From contig NZ_CP097263.1 in the NCBI RefSeq assembly GCF_028622115.1, positions 3,968,001 to 4,032,000 of the forward strand: a stretch of 64,000 bases of DNA. The letters are read 5' to 3'. The first letter of the stretch is position 1, and each line of letters opens with the position of its first letter. The notes beneath the pieces were generated by a model. That model had not been told where the DNA came from, made no database searches, and saw only the letters and a list, made by a program, of their open reading frames with translations. The DNA comes from Kutzneria chonburiensis (GTDB lineage Bacteria; Actinomycetota; Actinomycetes; Mycobacteriales; Pseudonocardiaceae). The position numbers and the translations under genes were made by a program. Positions 26,050 through 33,465 of the stretch are shown here, in pieces.

Positions 26050-27048
26050 TCAGATGTGGATGATGGTGTGGTCGACGTCGTTGTTGGACGCGATGTCGTT
26101 GTTGGACGCGATGTCCGTGTCGTTGTGCGACCCCAGCTCGGTCAGGCTGCGGTCGTGCGAGTCGTCGTGCGAGTCGTTGCCCGAGCCGATCGCCGTGGTG
26201 TTGTCCGAGGCGACGGTGTCGTGCGAGTCGTCGTGGGAATCGTCGTGCGAGTCGTTCCCGGAGTCGACGGCGGTGTTGTTGTTGGAGGCCACCGCGTTGT
26301 GCGAGTCGGTGGTGTCGTGCGAGTCGTTGCCGGAGTCGACGGCCGTGGTGTTGTGGCTGTCGTTGTGCGAGTCGTTGCCGGACCCGATCGCCGTGTTGTT
26401 GTGCGAGTCGGTGGTGCTGTGGTTGTCGGTCGTGTTGTGCGAGTCGGTCTGGCTGGTGCTGCTGCCGTTGCTGGCCACGGCCACGTTGCCGCTGCCGTAG
26501 GCGTGCACGTCGGTGGAGTTGTCGTCGTTGGAGCCCGTGGCGCTACCTCCGACCGCCACCGCACCACCGTGATCGGCGCTGAGGTCGCCGTTCTGCACCT
26601 CGTTGCCGTTGCCGACGACGTTGTGATCGCCGGTGGTGACCACGGAGTGGTTGTCGAAGCTCTGGAACACGTCGCGGGCCCAGACGTTCTGGTTCACCGA
26701 GTTGTCGACCACGGTGTTGTGGCTGTCCACCGCGTACGAGTAGTTCTGCGTGATGTAGCGGATCTGCTCGATCGCGTGCTCGATGCCGCCCCCACCGTCG
26801 ACGCCGTGCGCGGGCGGGGGCGGCGGCGGGGTCACCACGTGGCTCGGGCCACCGGCGTCGTAGGTTCTGTCGAACGACTGCGCGGCATCGATGACCAGCG
26901 GCATCGCGTCGTGCACGTCGGCCGCGCACAGGTGGCTGAAGCCGTGCTCGTTGAGCGTCTGCTGCGGGTGCTGCTCGAACTGGTCGCGGGCGGTCTGGTC
27001 GCCCAGCAGCTCCATGATGAAGTCCAGCAGGCTGATTCCGGTCGCCAT
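26050..27048 (-). CDS. IniB-like protein with Asp/Ser/His/Asn-rich repetitive tail
   Basis: 332 aa. Residues 1-60 ('SLLDFIMELLGDQTARDQF', 'HPQQTLNEHGFSHLCAADVHDAMPLV') match the IniB N-terminal domain found first in dynamin operons of actinomycetes. A Pro-rich linker (seven or more prolines around residue 75) follows, then 'GGGIEHAIEQIRYITQNYSY'. From about residue 115 the protein is low-complexity: repeated GNDSHxDSH, TTDSHN and AVxSGNDS units very rich in Asn, Asp, Ser, His and Thr with hardly any Lys or Arg. Mycobacterial IniB is Gly/Ala-rich instead. No signal peptide. AAGGAGG before the ATG is the strongest ribosome site in the cluster, consistent with high expression. Confidence 0.8.
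   Translation of the reverse strand: MATGISLLDFIMELLGDQTARDQFEQHPQQTLNEHGFSHLCAADVHDAMPLVIDAAQSFDRTYDAGGPSHVVTPPPPPPAHGVDGGGGIEHAIEQIRYITQNYSYAVDSHNTVVDNSVNQNVWARDVFQSFDNHSVVTTGDHNVVGNGNEVQNGDLSADHGGAVAVGGSATGSNDDNSTDVHAYGSGNVAVASNGSSTSQTDSHNTTDNHSTTDSHNNTAIGSGNDSHNDSHNTTAVDSGNDSHDTTDSHNAVASNNNTAVDSGNDSHDDSHDDSHDTVASDNTTAIGSGNDSHDDSHDRSLTELGSHNDTDIASNNDIASNNDVDHTIIHI
26140..26470 (-). repeat. Degenerate coding repeats inside the iniB-like gene
   Basis: Tandem and interspersed units of about 12-24 bp built on the minus-strand codons for G-N-D-S-H-(N/D)-D-S-H. On the plus strand they show as repeated GTGCGAGTCGTTGCCGGA-like segments. They give the acidic, His-rich tail. Such tracts are prone to slippage, so the copy number may vary between strains. 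Confidence 0.7.
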
Positions 27049-27061
27049 GGGATCTCCTCCT

Positions 27062-27097
27062 TGATCGCCGTGATGCCATGACGCTAGGTAGCGATCA
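27062..27097. promoter_or_regulatory. Inverted repeat in the iniB-like / hsp70 divergent promoter region
   Basis: TGATCGC at 27062-27068 and GCGATCA at 27091-27097 form 7-bp arms separated by 22 bp. They sit directly before the iniB-like ribosome site in the 181-bp spacer shared with the divergent hsp70-like gene. This is a candidate operator for joint control of the two transcripts. Confidence 0.35.
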
Positions 27098-27229
27098 CCG
27101 GTGGGTGCATCGGGTGCCGGCCCCTGTCCTGAATCCCCGGCGTTGGGGGATCGGATACGGGGAGCGATTGGGGGGTGAATGGGGGTTTTCGTTGCTAATG
27201 GCCACCGACGGTGTCGCGATGAGTCCCGC

Positions 27230-28915
27230 GTGACCTATCTGCTCGGCTTGGACCTGGGAACGACGTTCACCGCTGCCGCCATCAGGCGAGGCGACGGACC
27301 GCCGGAAATGGTCACACTCGGTAATCACAGCACGTGTCTGCCCTCGGTCCTGCACATCGGCCGTGACGGGTCCGTGCTGGTCGGCGACGCCGCCGAGCGA
27401 CGGGCCGCGGTCGACCCGGCCGGCGTGGCACGGGAGTTCAAGCGACGGGTCGGCGACCAGACGCCGATGCTGCTGGGCGACGGCGGGCACACCGCCCACG
27501 AACTGACCGCGCGGCTGGCCCGTCACGTCGTCGACTTCGTACGCTCGCGTGAAGGCGGCGAACCCGAGCAAGTCTCGATTACCCATCCGGCCGGCTGGGG
27601 CGGGCACAAGACGGCGCTGCTGGGCGAGGCGCTGGCCGAGTACGGGCTCGGCGACTCCCTGCTGCTCAGCGAGCCGGCGGCGGCTGCGATCGCCTACGCC
27701 GCGACCGAGCGGCTGGCCCCGGGCGCGGCGATCGGCGTGTACGACCTCGGCGGCGGCACCGTGGACATGGCCGTGCTGCGCAAGGACGCGATCGGCTCGT
27801 TCGAGCTGGTCGGCGAGCCCGCCGGCGACGACCACTTCGGTGGCGTGGACTTCGACGAGCTGCTGTTCGAGCGGATCCGCAACCAGTTCCCGGAGCTGAT
27901 GTCCGGCCTGTCGGCCGACGATCCGCTGGCGGTGAGCGCGGTGGCCCGGCTGCGGCGGGAGATCACCGAGGCCAAGGAGGCCCTGTCGCTGGACACCGAG
28001 GCCGTGATCCCGGTGCTGCTGCCGTCCGGGCAGCGGCAGGCGCGGCTGATCCGGGCCGAGTTCGAGGCGATGATCCGGGCCGCGCTGGAGGAGACCGTCG
28101 ACCTCATGCGGCGGACCATCCACTCGGCCGGGCTGACCGAGGACGACCTGGCGGCCGTGCTGCTCGTCGGCGGTTCGTCACGGATTCCGCTGGTCACGGA
28201 GCTGTTGTCGGCCGGGCTGGGGCGTCCCGTGGCCGTGGACGCCGATCCCAAGGCCACGGTGGCGATCGGGGCCGTGCTGTCGGCGTCGTTGGACACCGTG
28301 GTCGAGCCCGTGCCGGCGATCGTGGCGATGACCGCACCGCCGGTGCGGCCGACCGAGCCCGAGTTGCCGTTGCATCTGGCCACGCCGTCCCGGCCGCAGC
28401 GGATCTTCCGGCCCCGGGTGTTCGCCGGCGCGGCCGGGTTGGCGTTGGCCGCCATGGCCACCAGCGCGATGGTCTACAGCGCGCAGACCGCCGACGTCGG
28501 CGCCCCGGCTCAGGCCGCGACGCCGGACACCACGCCGTCCGTCGCGCAGCCGCCGGCGTCCGGAACCCGTGCGGCGGCGTACAAGCCGGCCAGGACCACC
28601 GGGCACAGCTCGACGTCGACCACGTCCAAAACCGCTGGCAGCACGACCACGACGACGCCCACGGCGGCTGCCACGACGACAACTACGAGCCCCACGGAAC
28701 GCGCCGGTGCTCCGCTCATCGGACCTCCGCCGGACGACAACACGCCGCCGCCGACCCCGACCGACCCCGCGCCGACGTCCACCGACACCACGACGCCGTC
28801 AACGGCGACCCAGCAGCCGCATCAGGGCCCGCCGCCCGACGACACCACCATCTCGTCCGCGCCGTCCACGTCGCTGATCACCTCGACCACCGACCCCACG
28901 CCCACCACGACCTGA
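27230..28915 (+). CDS. Hsp70-family protein with transmembrane anchor and Thr/Pro-rich outer tail
   Basis: About 561 aa. The actin-like ATPase is complete: phosphate 1 'LLGLDLGTTFTAAAI', phosphate 2 'VYDLGGGTVDMAVL', adenosine motif 'VLLVGGSSRIPLVTELL'. The substrate-binding domain of DnaK is missing. Instead there is a single membrane helix (about residues 398-420, 'AGAAGLALAAMATSAMVYSA') followed by some 130 residues rich in Thr, Ser and Pro, probably outside the membrane. This layout is common among actinomycete Hsp70-like proteins beside iniB/dynamin genes. GTG at 27230 starts at the conserved motif; an ATG at 27179 after GGGGGG is the alternative. It diverges from iniB-like and ends 1 bp before a long hairpin. 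Confidence 0.85.
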   Translation: MTYLLGLDLGTTFTAAAIRRGDGPPEMVTLGNHSTCLPSVLHIGRDGSVLVGDAAERRAAVDPAGVAREFKRRVGDQTPMLLGDGGHTAHELTARLARHVVDFVRSREGGEPEQVSITHPAGWGGHKTALLGEALAEYGLGDSLLLSEPAAAAIAYAATERLAPGAAIGVYDLGGGTVDMAVLRKDAIGSFELVGEPAGDDHFGGVDFDELLFERIRNQFPELMSGLSADDPLAVSAVARLRREITEAKEALSLDTEAVIPVLLPSGQRQARLIRAEFEAMIRAALEETVDLMRRTIHSAGLTEDDLAAVLLVGGSSRIPLVTELLSAGLGRPVAVDADPKATVAIGAVLSASLDTVVEPVPAIVAMTAPPVRPTEPELPLHLATPSRPQRIFRPRVFAGAAGLALAAMATSAMVYSAQTADVGAPAQAATPDTTPSVAQPPASGTRAAAYKPARTTGHSSTSTTSKTAGSTTTTTPTAAATTTTTSPTERAGAPLIGPPPDDNTPPPTPTDPAPTSTDTTTPSTATQQPHQGPPPDDTTISSAPSTSLITSTTDPTPTTT

Positions 28916-28916
28916 T

Positions 28917-28969
28917 GCCACATGGGCTTCCTATGTGGCATCAGACGCCATATAGGAAGCCCATGTGGC
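28917..28969. terminator. 23-bp-arm hairpin between convergent genes
   Basis: Arms 28917-28939 and 28947-28969 pair over 23 bp with one G-T type mismatch, loop ATCAGAC. It starts 1 base after the hsp70-like stop and ends 3 bases before the stop of the convergent gene at 28973, so it fills the whole spacer and must terminate in both directions. Its central core TGGC-ATCAGAC-GCCA recurs almost unchanged at 39830-39844. Confidence 0.8.
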
Positions 28970-28972
28970 GAT

Positions 28973-29332
28973 TCAGAGCTCGTCTACTTCCTCGGGGGTG
29001 TCGTAGATGGGCTCGGTGGCGCCGTAGACGGTGTGGACCTCCACCGAGCCGAGGCCGATCGTCACCAGGTACTCGCGCACCTGCGGCTCGGTCGCGCCGG
29101 CGAAGATCAGGTGTGTTGTCCAGGCCGGGCGGTCCGGCCGCTCCTCGAACTGGATGTAGTGCAGCAGCCCGTGCGGCACCTCGCCGCGCTCGATCACCTG
29201 CTCCGGCCGGCCCCACTCGGCCAACAGCAGCTCCGTGTACTGCCCACGGCCCGCGCCGAGCTGCTCGAACAGCACGGGGTCGAGTAACTTCACCTGCGGG
29301 TGCTCGCCGTTCCACGACGCTATCTCCGACAC
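28973..29332 (-). CDS. Hypothetical protein (about 119 aa)
   Basis: Soluble 119-aa protein that I do not recognise. 'GRGQYTELLLAEWGRPEQVIERGE' and 'HGLLHYIQFEERPDRPAWTTHLIFAG' suggest a compact alpha/beta domain with conserved aromatic residues. 'GATEPQVREYLVTIGLGSVEVHTVYGA' repeats a similar pattern. A GTG at 29332 with weak GCGAG upstream gives the shortest plausible start, 60 bp from the divergent crotonase GTG. No signal peptide or membrane segment. Confidence 0.6.
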   Translation of the reverse strand: MSEIASWNGEHPQVKLLDPVLFEQLGAGRGQYTELLLAEWGRPEQVIERGEVPHGLLHYIQFEERPDRPAWTTHLIFAGATEPQVREYLVTIGLGSVEVHTVYGATEPIYDTPEEVDEL

Positions 29333-29392
29333 CTCGCAATCATGAGCGTGAGAGGGTGGGAACGCAAAGATCACGTGAGAACGGGGTGCACC

Positions 29393-30172
29393 GTGGAGCT
29401 GCTGCGACTTGATCGCGAGGACGCCGGCCTGGCCGTGCTGACCGTCGATGCGCCGCCGCTGAACCTCTACACGGCCGCCATGCAGGCCGAACTCGTCGAC
29501 TCCGTCGGGCAGATCGAGGCCATGCGGCCGCGGGCGCTGCTGATCAGGGCGGTCGGGCGGGTGGTCAGCGGTGGCGTCGACGTTGCCCTTTTCGACGCCC
29601 AGCCGTCGGCCACCGCGGCCAGGGAGCTGTTCGACGAGATGCTGACCATCCCGGACCGGATCGCGGCGCTGCCCTGCCCGACCGTGTTCGCCGCGCACGC
29701 CCTGTGCCTGACCTGGGCGTTCGAGATCGCGGTGGCCTGCGATGTGCTGCTGGCGGCCGAGCGCGCCAAGTTCGGGTTGGTGGAGAACGTGATCGGCCTG
29801 ACGCCGACGATGGGCGGCACCCAGCGGCTGGCCGCGCGGGCCGGTGTCGGGCGGGCCAAGGAGTTCGTGATGACCGGCGACCGCTACGACGCCGCGACCC
29901 TGGAGCGCTGGAACGTCGTCAACCAGGTGCTGCCGGACGAGGGCTTCGACGACGCCGTTCTCGCCTATGCGCGGCGGCTGGCCGCGGGGCCGACCCGGGC
30001 CCACGCCGCGACCAAGCAGGTGCTGCGGCACTTCGAGCACGGCGGCGTGGCCGAGGCGAACGCGCACGTCACGACCATTGCCGCCGAGCTGTTCGACACC
30101 GACGACCTGCGTTCGGCGGTGCGCTCCTTCCTGACCGACGGTCCCGGCAAGGCCACTTTCTCAGGTCATTGA
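29393..30172 (+). CDS. Enoyl-CoA hydratase/isomerase family protein
   Basis: 259-aa crotonase. 'LAVLTVDAPPLNLYTAAMQAEL' is the N-terminal strand motif, 'VVSGGVDVALF' replaces the usual 'FCAGxDL' oxyanion loop, and 'ALCLTWAFEIAVACDVLLAAERAKFGLVENVIGLTP' is the core. The Glu of 'GLVENVIG' corresponds to a catalytic position in hydratases. The oxyanion loop reads 'HALCLTWAFEIA' where most have 'GxAxGGGxEL', so the activity may differ from a standard hydratase. Start assigned to GTG 29393, preceded by CGGGGTG; an ATG at 29342 is in frame. Confidence 0.82.
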   Translation: MELLRLDREDAGLAVLTVDAPPLNLYTAAMQAELVDSVGQIEAMRPRALLIRAVGRVVSGGVDVALFDAQPSATAARELFDEMLTIPDRIAALPCPTVFAAHALCLTWAFEIAVACDVLLAAERAKFGLVENVIGLTPTMGGTQRLAARAGVGRAKEFVMTGDRYDAATLERWNVVNQVLPDEGFDDAVLAYARRLAAGPTRAHAATKQVLRHFEHGGVAEANAHVTTIAAELFDTDDLRSAVRSFLTDGPGKATFSGH

Positions 30173-30241
30173 CAGGTTGCCAGGGAACCTTCCCTCCATT
30201 ACGGACCGTTTACCCAGTGTTGGTGAACGGAGGTGGAGCGG

Positions 30242-31015
30242 ATGGGATCCGGGGTTGTCGTCAGTATCGTCGACGAGGTGGTCAAGGCCCATCACGACGG
30301 GGCCGACGGCCGGGCGCTGGCCGACCGGATGCGCCTGGCCGCGCATCCGGCCTTGGGCGGAATTCTGTTGCCGCCCAAGGACTCCACGCCTATCCCGGTC
30401 GGCCAGCGGTGGGTAAGCGTGTGGCCGCTCGGCGTTCCCGTCGCCGATGACGCGGCCGCCGCGCCGTGGGCCGAGGCCGGCGGTTTGCTGGCCCGGCTGC
30501 ACCGCGTCGACCCGTCACGGCTCGGTCCCATTCCCGCCGCCGGCACGCCGGCCCGATTATCCGGCGCGATCGCCCGTGTGCGCGAAAACCCTTCCGCCGA
30601 AACGGTTCTCGCCGCGTGGGACACCGTGCCGGCGTTGGAGCCCGGGTACCACCTCGTGCACGGCGACTGGCATCTCGGGCAGCTGGTGCGGTTCCGGGGC
30701 CGGTGGCTGCTGATCGACGTGGACGATCTCGGACTCGGCGATCCGCTGTGGGATCTCGGGCGCATCGCCGCCGGCTACGCCATCGGCGCCTTGCCCGAGT
30801 TCGGCTGGCAGCGCTTCCTCGCCGGCTACCGCGCCGCTCATGGCCCCGCCATTCCCCTCTCCGGCGACCCTTGGCCCGTACTCGACCCCGTCGCCCGTGC
30901 CTTCGTGGTCTACAGCGCCGCCTGCGCGTTGCTCGCCGACCGCCCCTGTGACGACGTGGACCGGGCTCTGCTCGCCGCGTGCCGCCGAATGACCGATTGT
31001 GAGGAGACCAGATGA
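30242..31015 (+). CDS. Aminoglycoside phosphotransferase (APH)-family protein
   Basis: 257-aa protein kinase-like phosphotransferase. The catalytic loop is 'LVHGDWHLGQL' (near residue 140) and the metal-binding loop 'LLIDVDDLGLGDPLWDLGR', both standard in the APH family. The N-lobe is short and its ATP-binding lysine is not obvious. It phosphorylates a small molecule (antibiotic, sugar or choline-like); a true resistance role cannot be claimed. GGAGG 8 bases before ATG 30242. The stop overlaps the zinc-ribbon gene start (ATGA). Confidence 0.8.
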   Translation: MGSGVVVSIVDEVVKAHHDGADGRALADRMRLAAHPALGGILLPPKDSTPIPVGQRWVSVWPLGVPVADDAAAAPWAEAGGLLARLHRVDPSRLGPIPAAGTPARLSGAIARVRENPSAETVLAAWDTVPALEPGYHLVHGDWHLGQLVRFRGRWLLIDVDDLGLGDPLWDLGRIAAGYAIGALPEFGWQRFLAGYRAAHGPAIPLSGDPWPVLDPVARAFVVYSAACALLADRPCDDVDRALLAACRRMTDCEETR

Positions 31016-31278
31016 ACTGCCCCAAGTGCCCCGGTTCCATGCGTACCTACGAGCGCAACGGCGTGCACGTCGAGCAGTGCGACACGTGCCGCGGCATCTT
31101 TCTCGACCACGGCGAGCTCGAGGCCCTCGGCCGCGCCGAGGCCCAGTGGTCCGGTCAGCAGTACGCCGGGCCGCCCCAGCGACACGGCAACTACGGCGGC
31201 GGCCATCACGGCGGACCGTCCTGGGGCGACCGCCGCCAGCGCAAGGGCGGCTTCGGCCGCTTCCTCTTCTCCTCCTGA
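31012..31278 (+). CDS. Small zinc-ribbon protein (zf-TFIIB)
   Basis: 88 aa. Two CxxC knuckles, Cys3/Cys6 in 'NCPKCPG' and Cys23/Cys26 in 'EQCDTCRG', form a zinc ribbon followed by 'GIFLDHGELEAL', the signature of PF13453. The C-terminal half is Gly/His/Arg-rich ('GNYGGGHHGG', 'RRQRKGGFGRFLF') and probably disordered and nucleic-acid or metal-binding. Translationally coupled to the APH-like gene. The function of the family is unknown. Confidence 0.85.
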   Translation: MNCPKCPGSMRTYERNGVHVEQCDTCRGIFLDHGELEALGRAEAQWSGQQYAGPPQRHGNYGGGHHGGPSWGDRRQRKGGFGRFLFSS

Positions 31279-31294
31279 GGCCGAGACGGCGTCC

Positions 31295-31476
31295 TCAGCG
31301 GAGCTTGCCCTCGATGTTCTTGCGGGGGACGCCGTCGACCGCCACGCACAGCCCGAACACCCGTTCCCGGCCCGTCCAGCCGTTGATGCCACCCCGATGT
31401 TGCCGATCTGCACCCGCTGCCCGGCGATCGCCGTCACGCGGTGCAGGTACACCGTGCCCGCGACCCGGGCCAGCAC
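31295..31476 (-). pseudogene. Possible small protein (about 60 aa), frame broken at 31392-31395
   Basis: From GTG 31476 the frame reads 'VLARVAGTVYLHRVTAIAGQ', 'RVQIGNIG', then shifts. The next frame continues 'INGWTGRERVFGLCVAVDGV' and ends 'KNIEGKLR' at 31295. One extra base in the four-C run 31392-31395 would join them into a 60-residue protein starting 6 bp after the upstream gene. No family recognised. The sensible reading on both sides of a G/C run is the main argument that it is real. Confidence 0.35.
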
Positions 31477-31482
31477 CGGTTT

Positions 31483-32694
31483 TCAGTCGACGCCGGGCGG
31501 CACCACAATGCCCAGGGGCGAAATCTCAGGGAGGAGTGGGTAGTCGAGCGTTTCGACGCGGTCGCCGTACCGGGCAAGCGCCGGAAATGCCTGTCGCGCC
31601 TCGGCGAACAACACCGGCAGGCGATCGCGGCCGAAGCCGTGCGCCGCCGAGAACAGCGCTTCGAGGGCAGCCCGCAGCGGATCCGAATTGCCGGCGGCGA
31701 ACACCGCCGGCAACGCCACCGACTGCTGGTGGAAGTTGTCGCTGCTGCCGTCGAGCGAGGTCACGACCGTGTGTGGGACTCGGTCGTCGGACAGCACCAA
31801 ATCCGAGACGCGCCACCGGTCGTCGAACGGCGCGGGCAGCGGCTCGCCCTGATCCAGCGCGGCCAGTGCCGGGGCGATCCACTCGACATCCGCCAACTGG
31901 GCCTCGACGTAGACCCGCCTCGCCGCCCAGTGCGCCACCGCCCGTTGGGTGTCCGCACCGGTCTCGGCCAACGCGTCGGCCAGTCGTCGGTCCAGTGTCG
32001 CCAGGGCCCGCGCGTTGCCGTCCATTTGACGGAGCGGCCCATCCGGCAGACGGCCGCCCCACACATGGGCCTCCGCTCGCAGGCGCATCTCCTCGGCGAC
32101 GCGTTCCTGTTCGAGCCGCGCAAGCCGTTCTGCCTCGGCTCGCTCCTCCGGCGTCGGCGGCGCCGGCTGGTCGCGGGCGACCCCATGCCAGTAGGCGGCG
32201 TACTCCGAGCTCTGCTTCACGACCTCGTCCGGTGCCGGCGGGCTCGGCCAGAACTGGAGCAGATAGCGGTCGAGTTCGGGTTCGTCCTCGTCGCGACCGT
32301 CCTGCTCGTGGCCGTCGTCCAGGCGCGTTCCGCAGTAGCGGACCCGGTGGTCGACGTCGGCCAGAGCGAGCTCCGAGGTCCACTCCCCGCCCCAGCCGAG
32401 GAGGTGGGTGTCGCCGAGCGGCCGGAACGACACCTCGACGATCTCCTCCCAGGTCTCGTCCAGAACCGGGGCATGCTCATGCAGTTCCACGGTGAGGCCG
32501 ACATAACCGGTGTGCGAGCCGGTGATCAGCAACAGGTGAACGGGCACCGCGCCGCCGCACAGGCCGTTGCGCTGGCCGCCGAAACACTCCCCCAGACCGG
32601 GCCAATCGTCGTTGCTGTGCACGTAGAACTGCCCGTAGTGCACCCAGACGTCTTCGCTCATCACGGTTCGCACCGCGTCCCCCTTGTCGGTCAT
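31483..32694 (-). CDS. Hypothetical protein (about 403 aa)
   Basis: Two-part protein of unknown function. The N-terminal ~150 residues ('VWVHYGQFYVHSNDDWPGLGECFGGQRNGLCGG', 'GYVGLTVELHEHAPVLDETWEEIVEVSFRPLG') form a beta-rich domain often seen in uncharacterised actinomycete proteins. A charged helical linker ('PTPEERAEAERLARLEQERVAEEMRLRAEAHVWG', a likely coiled coil) leads to a C-terminal alpha-helical region. No signal peptide. The start at 32694 overlaps the stop of the preceding gene (ATGA); an internal ATG at 32661 is possible. Probably works with its upstream partner. Confidence 0.65.
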   Translation of the reverse strand: MTDKGDAVRTVMSEDVWVHYGQFYVHSNDDWPGLGECFGGQRNGLCGGAVPVHLLLITGSHTGYVGLTVELHEHAPVLDETWEEIVEVSFRPLGDTHLLGWGGEWTSELALADVDHRVRYCGTRLDDGHEQDGRDEDEPELDRYLLQFWPSPPAPDEVVKQSSEYAAYWHGVARDQPAPPTPEERAEAERLARLEQERVAEEMRLRAEAHVWGGRLPDGPLRQMDGNARALATLDRRLADALAETGADTQRAVAHWAARRVYVEAQLADVEWIAPALAALDQGEPLPAPFDDRWRVSDLVLSDDRVPHTVVTSLDGSSDNFHQQSVALPAVFAAGNSDPLRAALEALFSAAHGFGRDRLPVLFAEARQAFPALARYGDRVETLDYPLLPEISPLGIVVPPGVD

Positions 32695-33377
32695 GCCCTC
32701 ACAGTAGGGCCGAACGACGGCAGGTACATGGGCACGGTGTCGGCGAACTCGAGGCGGGGCAGGACGGCGGTGTCGGACTCGTACGCCAGTTCCTCCGGGG
32801 TGCGCCAGACCTTGGCCTGCTGCCGGTAGGAGCTGACGGCCCGCAGGGCGGAGCCGGGCTCGGTGGGGTCGTCGGCGTAGATGTAGGGACGGCGGAACCA
32901 GCCGGAGATGGGCTCGGTGGGATCGTCCGGGCTCTCGGGCAGGGACTTGACCTGGTCGAGGTGGAAGTCGGCCGCCCCGAAGCCGTAGCCGCCGATGACG
33001 TCGACGTTGTACAGGGCGAGCTTGGGCTCCTCGGGAACGGGCGGGGCGGCGAGCCAGTCGCGGACGTCGTCCTCGGTCATGTCGGCGCCGAGGGTGTTGA
33101 GGACCCGGGTCCACACCGCCTCGACGGAACCGCCGAAGGCGGCGATCACGTGATCGAGCACGGCGCACGACGAGGCCCGGCGACCCCGGCGCAGCCCGGA
33201 GCGCGGCTCGCGGCAACGGGTGCAGCGGCCGGTCTCGTCGACCTCGTGCTCATGGAGCAGCGCGAGCAGGGCGGCGCACATGCGCAGCATCCAGTCACGC
33301 TCGTCGTCGGAGCCGAGCACGCGGACAGGGTCGACCGCACCGGTCTCCAGCCACGCGACGACCCGGTCGAGCTCCAT
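32691..33377 (-). CDS. Hypothetical protein with Cys-pair motif (about 228 aa)
   Basis: Unrecognised soluble protein. Residues about 40-60 contain 'HEVDETGRCTRCREP', a CxxC that could bind zinc with a partner further on, followed by a basic stretch 'SGLRRGRRASSCAVLDHVI'. The C-terminal half ('YNVDVIGGYGFGAADFHLDQVKSL', 'WFRRPYIYADDPTEPGSALRAV') is rich in Gly and aromatic residues. Start set at ATG 33377 where the conserved-looking sequence begins. Coupled by ATGA to the next gene. Confidence 0.6.
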   Translation of the reverse strand: MELDRVVAWLETGAVDPVRVLGSDDERDWMLRMCAALLALLHEHEVDETGRCTRCREPRSGLRRGRRASSCAVLDHVIAAFGGSVEAVWTRVLNTLGADMTEDDVRDWLAAPPVPEEPKLALYNVDVIGGYGFGAADFHLDQVKSLPESPDDPTEPISGWFRRPYIYADDPTEPGSALRAVSSYRQQAKVWRTPEELAYESDTAVLPRLEFADTVPMYLPSFGPTVRA

Positions 33378-33465
33378 GATCGCTCGTTCACGCAGGGTCA
33401 ATTTCCGCAAGCGGCCAGGATAGGGCCTTCCCGTCACGGCGCGGGATCGGCCGACAGCGGGATTG

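Noticed and set aside
26140-26470. Regular repeats considered as a CRISPR array
   Set aside because: The repeats are short, degenerate and in frame within a coding sequence with a strong ribosome site. There are no spacers and no cas genes.
24700-27081. 793-codon plus-strand frame across the iniA/iniB-like genes
   Set aside because: Val/Arg-rich repetitive translation is the mirror of the NDSH repeats. The minus strand has the GTPase motifs and the strong ribosome sites.
30242-31015. APH-like gene considered as an antibiotic resistance gene
   Set aside because: Only the general kinase-fold motifs are present. Many APH-family proteins act on metabolites, and there is no resistance context.
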